Source: Moraxellaceae bacterium
Lineage (GTDB): Bacteria; Pseudomonadota; Gammaproteobacteria; Pseudomonadales; Ketobacteraceae
Assembly (NCBI GenBank): GCA_002402125.1
Contig: NVVG01000185.1
Location: 1,005-9,417, forward strand
Length of the DNA: 8,413 nt
Reading direction: 5' to 3'
The notes beneath the pieces are model-generated. The model worked only from the letters and a program-made list of their open reading frames with translations. It searched no databases and was not told where the DNA came from. The translations under genes were made by a program, and so were the position numbers. Shown here piece after piece: positions 1 through 7,212 of this stretch (the stretch's first letter is position 1; each line of letters starts with the position of its first letter).

Positions 1-1212
1 AAATAGCCCGATTTCCTCCCATTGAGCATTGGCTGCGTCCCATTTAGCGGGGTAATCGCTATGGAAATATTGTTTTTCTTCATTGAATTTTCTAAAACCA
101 TATAACCCGCCGATCGCTAGGGAATGTCCTTCAAAACGAGAGGTTCGATAAATGCTTTCTAATTCGTAGTGGTGCTCAGATCCACCCCCCTCTATGGAAC
201 TCGAAGAGAGTTTTCGAACTGAGTCTTGATCCCTTCGACCGAAATCAATAAATTCAATGGAACTTGAAAGTTCCAGGCTATTTAAATCACCAAATCGTAT
301 TGTGTATTTTGGGCTTATTCCAAAAATAGTTTGGTTGCGAGTAGTGTCCGTAAAAAGTCTTATTTCGTTATAATCCTGATAAAAAGCGTTAAGTTTAAAA
401 TCTTTGGAATTGTAATATGCTGAAAGTTTGTAACTTGAATCTTCAACCGAGTAGACGTTATCGAGAGGGTCACTTCCGCCATAGGTATCATTTGTGGTAA
501 AACCCGAAGCTGCATACGCTCCAGCATAAAAGAATACATTTTTATTTTCACCGTAGTCAACGCCGTAACTCACTTCGCTTTTCGTGAGATTTTCTATATG
601 CCCGTATTCGGCATTAAGTGTTAATCCTCGATAGTCATGGCCATTTTTGGGGATTAAGTTAATTATGCCGCTAGTGGCATTGCTGCCATGACGCAGGCTG
701 GATGGGCCTAGAATTATTTCTATTCTATCGAGGTCTCCCAGTAAAGGGGCTTTTAGACCTGTGATATAGCCATGATGCATTCTTTGGTTTATGCTCTGCC
801 CATCAAGCATTACCTGTATTTTGTTGTTCGCATCTATTTGTATTCCCCTAATACCGATTGTTGTACCTAGGTCGGGATGCTCCCCAGTTGACATGCCGGG
901 AATTCTTTGTTCAACAAGTTCACCTAGCGTTCTTAAGGTGGAGTTCTTGATGTCACTCTGAACTAATACATAAGAAAATCCTGGCGTTTTATTCATGTCC
1001 ATTTCATAAAAACTTGCAGAGCTGACTTTTATTTTGAGAAGCTCCTCCAGCGATAACGAAAGGAGACTCATGGGTGAGTCATTATTCACCTCATCGGAAA
1101 ATGATACCGTGGGGACGAGCAATGTTAGGCACAATACTACTATTACTTCAATTTTGTTGAAGGAAGAGTGTAAGTTTAACGTTGGGTGAAATAGTCGATT
1201 GATAGGTTTCAT
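1..1212 (-). CDS. TonB-dependent outer-membrane receptor, N-terminal part (cut by window edge)
   Basis: The frame is open from the ATG at complement 1210-1212 to base 1, giving 404 codons with no stop, so the 3' end lies outside the window. Residues 1-39 look like a signal peptide: a long polar/basic n-region, a hydrophobic stretch around 23-34, and a likely cut after SFS before DEV. Residues about 52-63 read LSLEELLKIKVS, the N-terminal motif common in gammaproteobacterial TonB-dependent receptors. The plug domain follows (about 68-175), with TLGELVEQRIPG, IGIRGI, VMLDGQSIN, DRIEIILGPSS and GSNATSGIINLIPKNG. After that come alternating aromatic/polar strands of the barrel. Such receptors import siderophores, vitamins or glycans using TonB energy; the ligand cannot be read here. 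A strong AGGAG (complement 1222-1226) lies 9 nt before the start. It is transcribed away from the cyclase operon, with about 1 kb between them. Confidence 0.93.
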   Translation of the reverse strand, partial: MKPINRLFHPTLNLHSSFNKIEVIVVLCLTLLVPTVSFSDEVNNDSPMSLLSLSLEELLKIKVSSASFYEMDMNKTPGFSYVLVQSDIKNSTLRTLGELVEQRIPGMSTGEHPDLGTTIGIRGIQIDANNKIQVMLDGQSINQRMHHGYITGLKAPLLGDLDRIEIILGPSSLRHGSNATSGIINLIPKNGHDYRGLTLNAEYGHIENLTKSEVSYGVDYGENKNVFFYAGAYAASGFTTNDTYGGSDPLDNVYSVEDSSYKLSAYYNSKDFKLNAFYQDYNEIRLFTDTTRNQTIFGISPKYTIRFGDLNSLELSSSIEFIDFGRRDQDSVRKLSSSSIEGGGSEHHYELESIYRTSRFEGHSLAIGGLYGFRKFNEEKQYFHSDYPAKWDAANAQWEEIGLF

Positions 1213-1386
1213 GAATTCCCGCTCCTAACAAAGTTGCAAGAGGTTATCATGGATCTATGGATATCCCTACAGAAGCGGGGCTAGATCCCCACAAGATGAT
1301 GAAACTATCTGGTATATATATGCTTTTACGTCATACCCTATATAGTTCGTCTTAAGCATACCCCTTTAAAAAAGCTAATAGCAATA

Positions 1387-1421
1387 AGCAGCGTTAAATA
1401 CAAATGACATTTAACGCTGCT
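1387..1421. repeat. Perfect 13-bp inverted repeat (hairpin)
   Basis: AGCAGCGTTAAAT at 1387-1399 is exactly repeated in reverse complement at 1409-1421, with a 9-nt loop. It has no adjoining T-run on either strand and no gene ends next to it, so it is not a clear intrinsic terminator. The arms contain GTTAAAT and ATTTAAC, which fit the integron GTTRRRY and RYYYAAC core-site patterns. A protein-binding palindrome or a mobile-element scar are alternatives. Confidence 0.7.
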
Positions 1422-1577
1422 AACAAGCGACGGTAATAAGAGTGTCGCAAAAACCGAGTCACCTTTTCGTCAAGCGTTAAAAAATCCGAGTTTCTGCGGT
1501 AATCGATGTGATCAATTTTTTTGGGCACGAAAACTGAAAGTTATTTTTCAGCGGCAAGAAAATTTAGGTACTGTCGT

Positions 1578-1634
1578 CCCCATAAAAAGGACGGCAAATC
1601 CAGCCTCTTAACTTGGGCGGCCGTTTTTCTGGGG
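1578..1634. repeat. Imperfect 18-bp inverted repeat, terminator-like
   Basis: The arm at 1578-1595 (CCCCA..AAAAAG..) matches the reverse complement of 1617-1634 at 14 of 18 positions by hand alignment, leaving a loop of about 21 nt. On the plus strand the GC-rich GGCGGCCG runs into TTTTT, as in an intrinsic terminator, but no gene ends just upstream. It could equally be a worn pair of mobile-element ends. Confidence 0.35.
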
Positions 1635-2208
1635 TAAGAACACTGACGGACTATGGGCTCGTTAAGACATTTCATGAACCAGCTTAGGTTTGTTAGTTGT
1701 TACGGTACGCCTCAACGCAATCAGCGCTTGCTTCAATAGGGTGCGCTCTCGCTTGCCAAACCCTGCTGCGCCCCTATTTGGTGCGGCGACAATAAATTAC
1801 TTATCAAAGATCAGAGCACCGTATTGTATTTGTGTTGACATGATTATATCGATTGTATCTAATATCCGTGTTCTTATTCTTAACAAGTCGGCGATTTTTT
1901 AAGCTCTGTTGGGGAGTTCAGGTACGTGCGCTCGTGAATCTATCAGTAACCTGTTCTTTACTGGTAGTCTGGAAATCGCATAATTGCGCAAGATTAATGC
2001 GGTATCATGTTCGTTCTTTATCCTGCCAGAAATATTGGCTTACACGTAAACTCATAAAGCATGTCTTGATTCAGTTGCCTGAGAATGTCACGCAGTATGC
2101 ACACGTTGTTGGCCAGCTATTCCTCGAAGGGTTTTGATTACCCATGTAAGAGCGTGCCGAATTGCTAGACTTCATCGTCGTGCGAATTTTGAAACATCCC
2201 TTCTAGCT

Positions 2209-2213
2209 AGGAG
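2209..2213 (+). promoter_or_regulatory. Ribosome binding site deciding a TTG start
   Basis: AGGAG lies 6 nt before the TTG at 2220-2222. No in-frame ATG gives a complete first membrane segment, so this site supports a TTG start for the phosphatase gene. Confidence 0.75.
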
Positions 2214-2219
2214 CTTGCT

Positions 2220-3884
2220 TTGTCGATTCAAAAATATTTTTCCTGTTTGTATTTTTGTTTATTTATTACCTGGGCTGGCTTATTAAGCACCATTGTCGCC
2301 TTATTTGATAACGAGGCGGAAATCGTAAAGGCCGAGTTGCGCCAGAGTCGCTCCAATGCACTGGCAGATGAGTTGCGTCAGAGTTCGGATGATCTTACCA
2401 AAATGGCTCGGCTTTATGCGTCTACAGGTGATGTGCGATATCGTGAATACTTCCAAGAAATTCTAGCGATCCGTAATGGTGAGGCGCCTCGACCGGATCG
2501 ATATGACCTTGTTTATTGGGATTTACTTGACCGTGATGGCTCTCGCCCTCGTGGGTTTGGGGCAAGTCAGGCGTTGTCTGATCGCATGAGAAATGAGGGC
2601 TTTACCACAGCTGAGTTTGCGAGCCTGCAAAAAGCACAAAGTCTTTCAGACGCCCTAGTGAACATTGAAGCGATTGCGATGAATGCGGTGGATGGGCGCT
2701 TTGACGATGGAACCGGTAATTTTTCAACGCGTGGTGCACCTGATCTCGATTTGGCCAGGGGATTGATGTTTGGTAAAGAATACATGCAACATAAGCGAAC
2801 AATCATGATGCCCATTAACGCATTTCTTGTCATGGTTGAGGAGCGAACCCAAAAAGAAGTCACTATCTATGTGAGCCAGCGCGGCGTATTCGCATTAGCT
2901 GCATTGGCACTTAGTCTGGTCGCGGCATTTGTAACCGGATTGACCTTTTTGGCGCTGAGAAATCGGGTTATCAAGCCATTAGACCTTGCCCTCGCTAGTG
3001 CAGAATCCGTTGCCGACGGTGAATTTGGCCAGCCTATTGAGTATGTGGCCAACGATGAGATGGGAAGTTTCGTTAATGCTTTTAATGACATGATGCTGCG
3101 CGTCTGTGACATGATGACGAAACTACAAACTGACAATATGCGCATGAGTGCAGAACTTGATGTTAGTCGTGAGATTCAGCAAATGTTGTTACCGACCAGT
3201 GAGGAGTTGGAACAGATTCAAGACCTCGATATTGCCTGCTATATGCAACCAGCCGACGAAGTCGGTGGCGATTACTACGATGTGCTTCAACACAATGGTC
3301 AGGTAAAAATCGGTATAGGCGATGTGACTGGCCATGGGCTTGAAAGCGGTGTAGTGGCAGTGATGACCCAGTGTGTTATTCGTGCCTTACTACTGCATGG
3401 AGAAAAAAACCCCGTGGGTTTTCTGGACACGCTTAATCGAACTCTCTACGGCAATATGCAGCGGTTGGGTTCAGACAAAAATCTTACCTTGTTACTGCTT
3501 GATTATGCCAATGGCGAAATCAAATTAAGTGGTCAGCATGAAACCGTGCTAGTGTTTCGCCAAGGCGGTGAGTTCGAGTCAATCGATACCATTGATCTGG
3601 GCTTTCCTCTTGCGTTAGAGGAAGACATTTCGAGTTTTATTGGCGAAACCACTGTGCAGTTGAGCGCAGGGGATGGAGTGGTGCTTTACTCTGATGGTAT
3701 CACTGAAGCGGAAAATATGGATAAGGAGCAATATGGACTAGAACGCCTGTGTCATATTGCTCGACTTCATTGGGCCAAGTCCGCTGAAGAAATAAAGCAA
3801 GCGTTGATTCGGGATGTGAGTCTTTTCATTGGACAGCAAACTGTCTATGACGATATTACGCTAATTGTGGCCAAGCAGCGCTAG
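2220..3884 (+). CDS. Membrane sensor HAMP-PP2C phosphatase (RsbU/SpoIIE/SiaA type)
   Basis: A 554-residue inner-membrane protein phosphatase that would dephosphorylate a STAS-domain antagonist. Order: membrane segment about 9-29; mostly helical periplasmic sensor 30-220; second membrane segment about 224-246; HAMP about 247-300; linker helix with VSREIQQMLLP (315-325), typical of RsbU-like enzymes; PP2C catalytic domain to the end. Metal-binding acids are in place: D351 (EVGGDYYDV), D368 (GIGDVTGHG), D492 (LYSDGITEAEN) and D544 (YDDITLIV). The sensor carries MARLYASTGDVRYREYF and YDLVYWDLL, as seen in sensor domains of HAMP phosphatases and cyclases; its ligand is unknown. It begins at TTG with AGGAG 6 nt upstream. 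It is the first gene of a four-gene operon, and its stop overlaps the next gene's Shine-Dalgarno sequence. The partner-switching role is inferred from the two genes that follow. Confidence 0.95.
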   Translation: MSIQKYFSCLYFCLFITWAGLLSTIVALFDNEAEIVKAELRQSRSNALADELRQSSDDLTKMARLYASTGDVRYREYFQEILAIRNGEAPRPDRYDLVYWDLLDRDGSRPRGFGASQALSDRMRNEGFTTAEFASLQKAQSLSDALVNIEAIAMNAVDGRFDDGTGNFSTRGAPDLDLARGLMFGKEYMQHKRTIMMPINAFLVMVEERTQKEVTIYVSQRGVFALAALALSLVAAFVTGLTFLALRNRVIKPLDLALASAESVADGEFGQPIEYVANDEMGSFVNAFNDMMLRVCDMMTKLQTDNMRMSAELDVSREIQQMLLPTSEELEQIQDLDIACYMQPADEVGGDYYDVLQHNGQVKIGIGDVTGHGLESGVVAVMTQCVIRALLLHGEKNPVGFLDTLNRTLYGNMQRLGSDKNLTLLLLDYANGEIKLSGQHETVLVFRQGGEFESIDTIDLGFPLALEEDISSFIGETTVQLSAGDGVVLYSDGITEAENMDKEQYGLERLCHIARLHWAKSAEEIKQALIRDVSLFIGQQTVYDDITLIVAKQR

Positions 3885-3898
3885 GAGTTGAAATCACT

Positions 3899-4453
3899 AT
3901 GAAACAAATTTTTGGGAGTTACATTGAGCCGGACTCTGGAGAGCATCTGAAAATAAGCTTTTATCCTGATGCATTGCCTCTACAGCAACGATGGCGTAAC
4001 AATGGTTTGTCGGCCGATTTTCTTGCCGGTTATATCAGTTCGTTCTTCCCTGGCGAAGATCCGATTGCCAGCGGTCGACAAAACGAAATTAAGGATGCGG
4101 TCAGTTTTATTGCAAATGAGTTGCTTGAAAATGCGATGAAGTACTGTGTTGAGAATGCTAACACCACCGTTAGCATTGAGATGTTTCTAGAGGCTGATGT
4201 TATCAGTCTCTATACGACGAATAGTATAAATACTAGTGATGTTGAGCCGTTTCAGCAGCATATCAAGAGATTGCTAACTGAAGATCCCGGTGATCTGTAT
4301 ATGGAGCAACTCGAGACCAATGCCGAAAGTGATGGTGATTCCGGCATGGGTTACCTGACGATGTTAAACGATTACGGCACAGCTATTGCCTGGCGATTCG
4401 GTGAGAGTACCGATAATAGTGTTGTTACTACTATGGTGCGTTTAAACGTGTAA
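3899..4453 (+). CDS. GHKL ATP-binding switch protein/kinase (SiaB- or SpoIIAB/RsbW-like)
   Basis: A 184-residue soluble protein of the histidine-kinase-like ATPase fold. The N-box reads NELLENAMKY (about 73-82, with E74 and N78) and a DxGxG-type G1 box is at D147-S-G-M-G151, followed by YLTMLNDYG. In partner switches such a protein phosphorylates the STAS antagonist on Ser and binds it or another target. Its length and the gap between boxes fit the SiaB/DUF6272-like group and a cyanobacterial Slr1658-like group (from memory) better than the shorter RsbW. There is no histidine-kinase H-box or transmitter, so it is not a two-component sensor. It starts 14 nt after the phosphatase stop, with AGGAG (3883-3887) overlapping that stop TAG. 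Kinase activity and substrate are inferred from neighbours. Confidence 0.85.
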   Translation: MKQIFGSYIEPDSGEHLKISFYPDALPLQQRWRNNGLSADFLAGYISSFFPGEDPIASGRQNEIKDAVSFIANELLENAMKYCVENANTTVSIEMFLEADVISLYTTNSINTSDVEPFQQHIKRLLTEDPGDLYMEQLETNAESDGDSGMGYLTMLNDYGTAIAWRFGESTDNSVVTTMVRLNV

Positions 4454-4535
4454 ACGGTACGGCGGTATGGCGAAGTCGAGAGATTCGCTTAGTTAGATAG
4501 TTCTGATTCTCGAAATAATATAGAGGAATGCTAAC

Positions 4536-4880
4536 GTGGAAATAACACACGACGACTACCAAGTAAGGTTTGATGAGGAAATTAGTACCATAATTTGCGA
4601 GGGTTCGTTCCGACTTCGCGGTACACAGGAGTATCAACCGATCTTGTCAATTTTATTGGGGGCTGTAGATGCAAAACCCGAAAGGCTAACACTGGATGTA
4701 AGAGAGCTGCAATTTCTCAATAGTTCCGGCATTACTATGTTGTCCAAGTTTATTCTTCAGGTACGCAAGCATGGTGCCAGTCAAGTGTTGATTCTCGGTA
4801 GCAAAAACTATCCGTGGCAGGGTAAGTCTTTGAAAAATTTCCAACGCTTGTTACCTGCATTGGAAATGGAAATTGGTTGA
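4536..4880 (+). CDS. STAS-domain anti-sigma-factor-antagonist-like protein
   Basis: A 114-residue single STAS domain. The hallmark is LTLDVRELQFLNSSGITML (51-69), where the loop N62-S63-S64-G65 sits at the position phosphorylated in SpoIIAA/RsbV. The residue before the Ser pair is Asn, where Asp is usual in SpoIIAA. Start is GTG at 4536 with AGAGGAA about 8-9 nt upstream. The 82-nt gap before it has a small GCGAA/TTCGC stem (around 4469-4487). In the proposed switch this protein is phosphorylated by the upstream ATP-binding protein and dephosphorylated by the PP2C enzyme. Its overlap with the cyclase gene suggests the cyclase is the output partner, as SiaC controls SiaD in Pseudomonas. No sigma factor or separate anti-sigma target is present in the window. 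Confidence 0.88.
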   Translation: MEITHDDYQVRFDEEISTIICEGSFRLRGTQEYQPILSILLGAVDAKPERLTLDVRELQFLNSSGITMLSKFILQVRKHGASQVLILGSKNYPWQGKSLKNFQRLLPALEMEIG

Positions 4881-6370
4881 TGATTTCTATCGACACTGAT
4901 GGCCTTTTGAATTTATCTCCTGCCGAGCTTATTACCGAAGTTCAAACGCTTAAGCAAAAATTAGCGGAATTAGAACAAAGTAATCAGGATTTACAGGTCA
5001 TGCTTGATACCAGTGTTGAACACGGCGATCACCTTACGGGGGATTTGGAAGCTGAGCGCGATGATTTGAACACGATGCTGGAGTTGGCGACCGAGCACGG
5101 GGATACGGTAGAAGATGAACTGTACGATCGAGTAGAGTCAACCTTGCGCAAGAGTGAGCAGCAGTTGCGCTTAATTGTTGAGGCAACGCCTACACCGGTT
5201 ATTATTTTACGCCTGGCTGATAATGAGATTGTCTATGCCAATGCCATGATGGGTGTTCTCTTTGATGTGTCTGTCTCAGTCTTGCTAGGTCGCAAGTCGA
5301 TAGAGCTGTATTGCGACGCTAGTGTGCATGATCGGCTGTTACTGATTTTGGCGACGCAAGGGGGTGTGGACCGCAGTGAAGTATGTCTACGACGACATGA
5401 TGGGGCTGATGTATGGGTTGAGATTTCTTTGCGACAGCTGGAGTTTAACGATGAGCCATCGGTGCTTTGCGGTATTCATGATATCACCCATTTGAAAGCG
5501 ATGAATCGTGCTGCCAATCGTTTTGTACCAAAAGAGTATTTAGAATTTTTGAATAAAAACAGCATAAGCGATATTACGCTGGGCGACCATGTGACTGGGG
5601 AAATGACGGTGATGTTTTCAGATTTGCGTGGCTTTACCAGCTTATCGGAAAACATGTCGCCGCAAGAGAATTTTGCGTTTATCAATGCCTATTTCGGTCG
5701 CGTCAGCCCGATTGTGCGTGAGCATAAAGGGTTCATTATTAAGTATTTAGGTGATGGTATACATGGTATTTTTCCCCAGCGTGCGGATGACGGTGTGCGG
5801 GCCGGTATTGCGCAGCTTAGAAAAGTGCAGCGCTACAACGAGTACCGTGTTCAGAAGGGGCGCCTTCCCATTGCTGTTGGTATTGGTGTGAATACCGGAT
5901 ACATGATGGTGGGTATGGTCGGCGAACATGACCGTATGCAAGGAGATGCCTTCTCTGACGAAGTGAATCTGACCGCGCGAATTGAGGGTCTAACAAAATT
6001 TTACGGCACTCACTTCATTATCAGTGATGCCACTCGTCAACGGTTGAACGAACCGACCACTTTTGATATTCGCTTTCTCGATAGAGTGCAGGTAGCGGGT
6101 AGAAAGGGCACTCTGGACTTATACGAAGTCTATGATGCCGACCCTCCTGAAATGAGGGCGCTCAAACAGGAAACTCAAATCGACTATGAACAGGCCCTTG
6201 ATCTGTATTACGATCGTCAGTTCGATGCTGCCCAGCTAAAGCTGTTCGGCGTGTTACAGCGTAACCCCCGGGATAAGCCGGCCTGGCATCACCTGGTGAA
6301 TGCCACTCGACTGGCGGACACTGGTGCACCGGAAGGCTGGACCGGCGTGACGGTGATGAATAAGAAATAG
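4880..6370 (+). CDS. Coiled-coil/PAS class III nucleotidyl cyclase, predicted adenylyl cyclase
   Basis: A soluble protein of about 496 residues; numbering here counts the in-frame TTG at 4877 as residue 1. I prefer ATG 4880, which overlaps the STAS stop as TGATG, a coupling junction. Order: N-terminal coiled coil about 15-98 containing a 25-residue tandem repeat (ML--S/A-V/T-EHGD); PAS domain about 96-206 (EATPTPVIILR, IVYANAMM, HDITHLK); class III catalytic domain about 215-420; TPR-like helical tail about 430-478. Catalytic residues: metal-binding D249 (FSDLRGFT) and D293 (KYLGDG), K289 plus D357 at the purine-recognition positions, and N364 and R368 for the transition state (VNLTARIE). Their spacing from D249 agrees with well-studied bacterial cyclases as I recall them. 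Lys plus Asp favours ATP, so cAMP is the predicted product. There is no membrane segment; the input is probably the STAS partner and/or a PAS ligand. Confidence 0.93.
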   Translation: MISIDTDGLLNLSPAELITEVQTLKQKLAELEQSNQDLQVMLDTSVEHGDHLTGDLEAERDDLNTMLELATEHGDTVEDELYDRVESTLRKSEQQLRLIVEATPTPVIILRLADNEIVYANAMMGVLFDVSVSVLLGRKSIELYCDASVHDRLLLILATQGGVDRSEVCLRRHDGADVWVEISLRQLEFNDEPSVLCGIHDITHLKAMNRAANRFVPKEYLEFLNKNSISDITLGDHVTGEMTVMFSDLRGFTSLSENMSPQENFAFINAYFGRVSPIVREHKGFIIKYLGDGIHGIFPQRADDGVRAGIAQLRKVQRYNEYRVQKGRLPIAVGIGVNTGYMMVGMVGEHDRMQGDAFSDEVNLTARIEGLTKFYGTHFIISDATRQRLNEPTTFDIRFLDRVQVAGRKGTLDLYEVYDADPPEMRALKQETQIDYEQALDLYYDRQFDAAQLKLFGVLQRNPRDKPAWHHLVNATRLADTGAPEGWTGVTVMNKK

Positions 6371-6535
6371 TCCGGTTCAGTCGCAGTAGGCGGGCAATCG
6401 CGTCGTCATCATTAGTGCTTAAAGCTTCTTAATTCGCTTCATTCAGACACGACTTCTCCTTCGGGGCTGTTACATTAGCGAAAATTCCTATCTCACATAC
6501 TATTGCAGCTCCCAGTCTATTCTCCATTGCGCCTA

Positions 6536-6593
6536 CCCCCCCCTCGATTAGGGGATGCCCCCCCCGCATCAAAGGGATTGTTGATTGATGCGG
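6536..6593 (+). repeat. Two C8 tracts and mutually exclusive hairpins in the leader of the next gene
   Basis: C8 runs lie at 6536-6543 and 6558-6565 with an AGGGG between them (6550-6554). CCCCT/AGGGG can pair using the first run, or GGGG can pair with the second run. GCATC (6566-6570) can pair with GATGC upstream (6554-6558) or, as CCGCATC/GATGCGG (6564-6570 with 6587-6593), downstream. These alternatives exclude one another, as in attenuators, but no T-run or known riboswitch pattern follows. The C tracts could also vary in length by slippage. Confidence 0.45.
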
Positions 6594-6647
6594 TTCCTCT
6601 AGACTTTCAATTCAACATACAACATAAGAAAACCCTGGAGAAATATC

Positions 6648-7136
6648 ATGTTTGAAATGAAATCCCTTAAATTTACAGGTTTCGCAATAATAATGACGTC
6701 AGTTTTATTGCTGCTGCTGATGCCCTTCAAAGGCTATGCGGTCTCAAATGGTCAACATTCCGTTAGCAACAGTGACTTAGGCAAACTGGAATCACAAAAT
6801 GCGGTAAAGACTAAGCGTCTAAGCAAGCGCGGATACCGAGCGATAAAAGCGACAAATGTGTACAGCGAAAGCTCCATAGATGATTTGAAATTGGCCGCTA
6901 TTTATACGCCCACAGCTCGACAACTGCAAAAGCGACCTAAAAAACGCTCTCATACGCTGAATCTAGAGAACGTTAAAAAACGTTCCGCTAGACAGATTCG
7001 AAGAAGCAACCAAAAAGGGTCTGCGAGAAAAGCACAAGTAGCTGAGAATAGAACGCGCTTGAACGAGCATAAAAATGACCACCTTGCGGGTTCTTTTGCC
7101 CTTCAGGCAAATCGCCCCCGTGCCTATCACCAATAG
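6648..7136 (+). CDS. Small, strongly basic exported protein of unknown function
   Basis: 162 residues. Residues 1-31 form a clear Sec signal peptide: Lys near the start, hydrophobic core FAIIMTSVLLLLLMPF, likely cleavage after GYA before VSNG. The mature part is low in hydrophobics and very basic: by hand count about 29 Lys/Arg against 9 Asp/Glu, clustered in KTKRLSKRG, QKRPKKRS, VKKRSARQIRR and KGSARK. There are no cysteines in the mature part and no membrane anchor, and I recognise no family. It might bind acidic polymers such as exopolysaccharide, nucleic acid, lipopolysaccharide or peptidoglycan, which is only a charge-based guess. GGAG at 6637-6640, 7 nt ahead, supports the ATG at 6648 over the one three codons later. 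It lies between the cyclase operon and the cyclic-nucleotide regulator, so it is a candidate target of that pathway. Confidence 0.72.
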   Translation: MFEMKSLKFTGFAIIMTSVLLLLLMPFKGYAVSNGQHSVSNSDLGKLESQNAVKTKRLSKRGYRAIKATNVYSESSIDDLKLAAIYTPTARQLQKRPKKRSHTLNLENVKKRSARQIRRSNQKGSARKAQVAENRTRLNEHKNDHLAGSFALQANRPRAYHQ

Positions 7137-7169
7137 TCGCTGCAAGCCTATAAAACGTGGTGCTAAGAA

Positions 7170-7178
7170 TGCTATAAT
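7170..7178 (+). promoter_or_regulatory. Extended -10 promoter for the regulator gene
   Basis: TGCTATAAT is a perfect extended -10 (TGN plus TATAAT). No good -35 hexamer sits about 17 nt upstream, which is usual for extended -10 promoters. Transcription would begin near 7185, about 28 nt before the first start codon of the cyclic-nucleotide-binding regulator, giving it expression independent of the upstream operon. Confidence 0.6.
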
Positions 7179-7212
7179 TCTCGGTCCAAATAGTTAGTCT
7201 CTAAGGGTAGAG

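Larger units (their letters stand above)
1213..2219. other. Long intergenic region with no convincing gene
   Basis: About 1 kb separates the divergent receptor gene and the phosphatase operon. Both plus-strand open frames in it (1690-1902 and 1853-2137) overlap each other, lack good ribosome binding sites and give Cys/Ser-rich unfamiliar products, so I do not call them. What is visible: the receptor leader and AT-rich sequence at 1300-1380; a perfect hairpin at 1387-1421; three copies of GCGTTAAA (two forward, one inverted) within 1391-1481; an imperfect inverted repeat at 1578-1634; and a 44-codon coding-like minus-strand frame at 1665-1796 with no start codon. This mix suggests decayed or mobile sequence, but no transposase or integrase is recognisable. 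Confidence 0.6.

Noticed and set aside
360..560. Minus-strand 66-codon open frame within the receptor region.
   Set aside because: Shadow of the TonB-dependent receptor, whose own frame is continuous from 1212 to 1 with clear family motifs.
1503..1520. TGTGATCAA half-site resembling a Crp operator.
   Set aside because: Only one half matches the TGTGA-N6-TCACA pattern and it is about 700 bp from the nearest start; the regulator's LuxR-type HTH would not be expected to use a Crp operator anyway.
1690..2137. Two overlapping plus-strand open frames of 70 and 94 codons.
   Set aside because: No Shine-Dalgarno sequence, mutual overlap, Cys/Ser/Leu-rich composition and no familiar motif; treated as chance frames.
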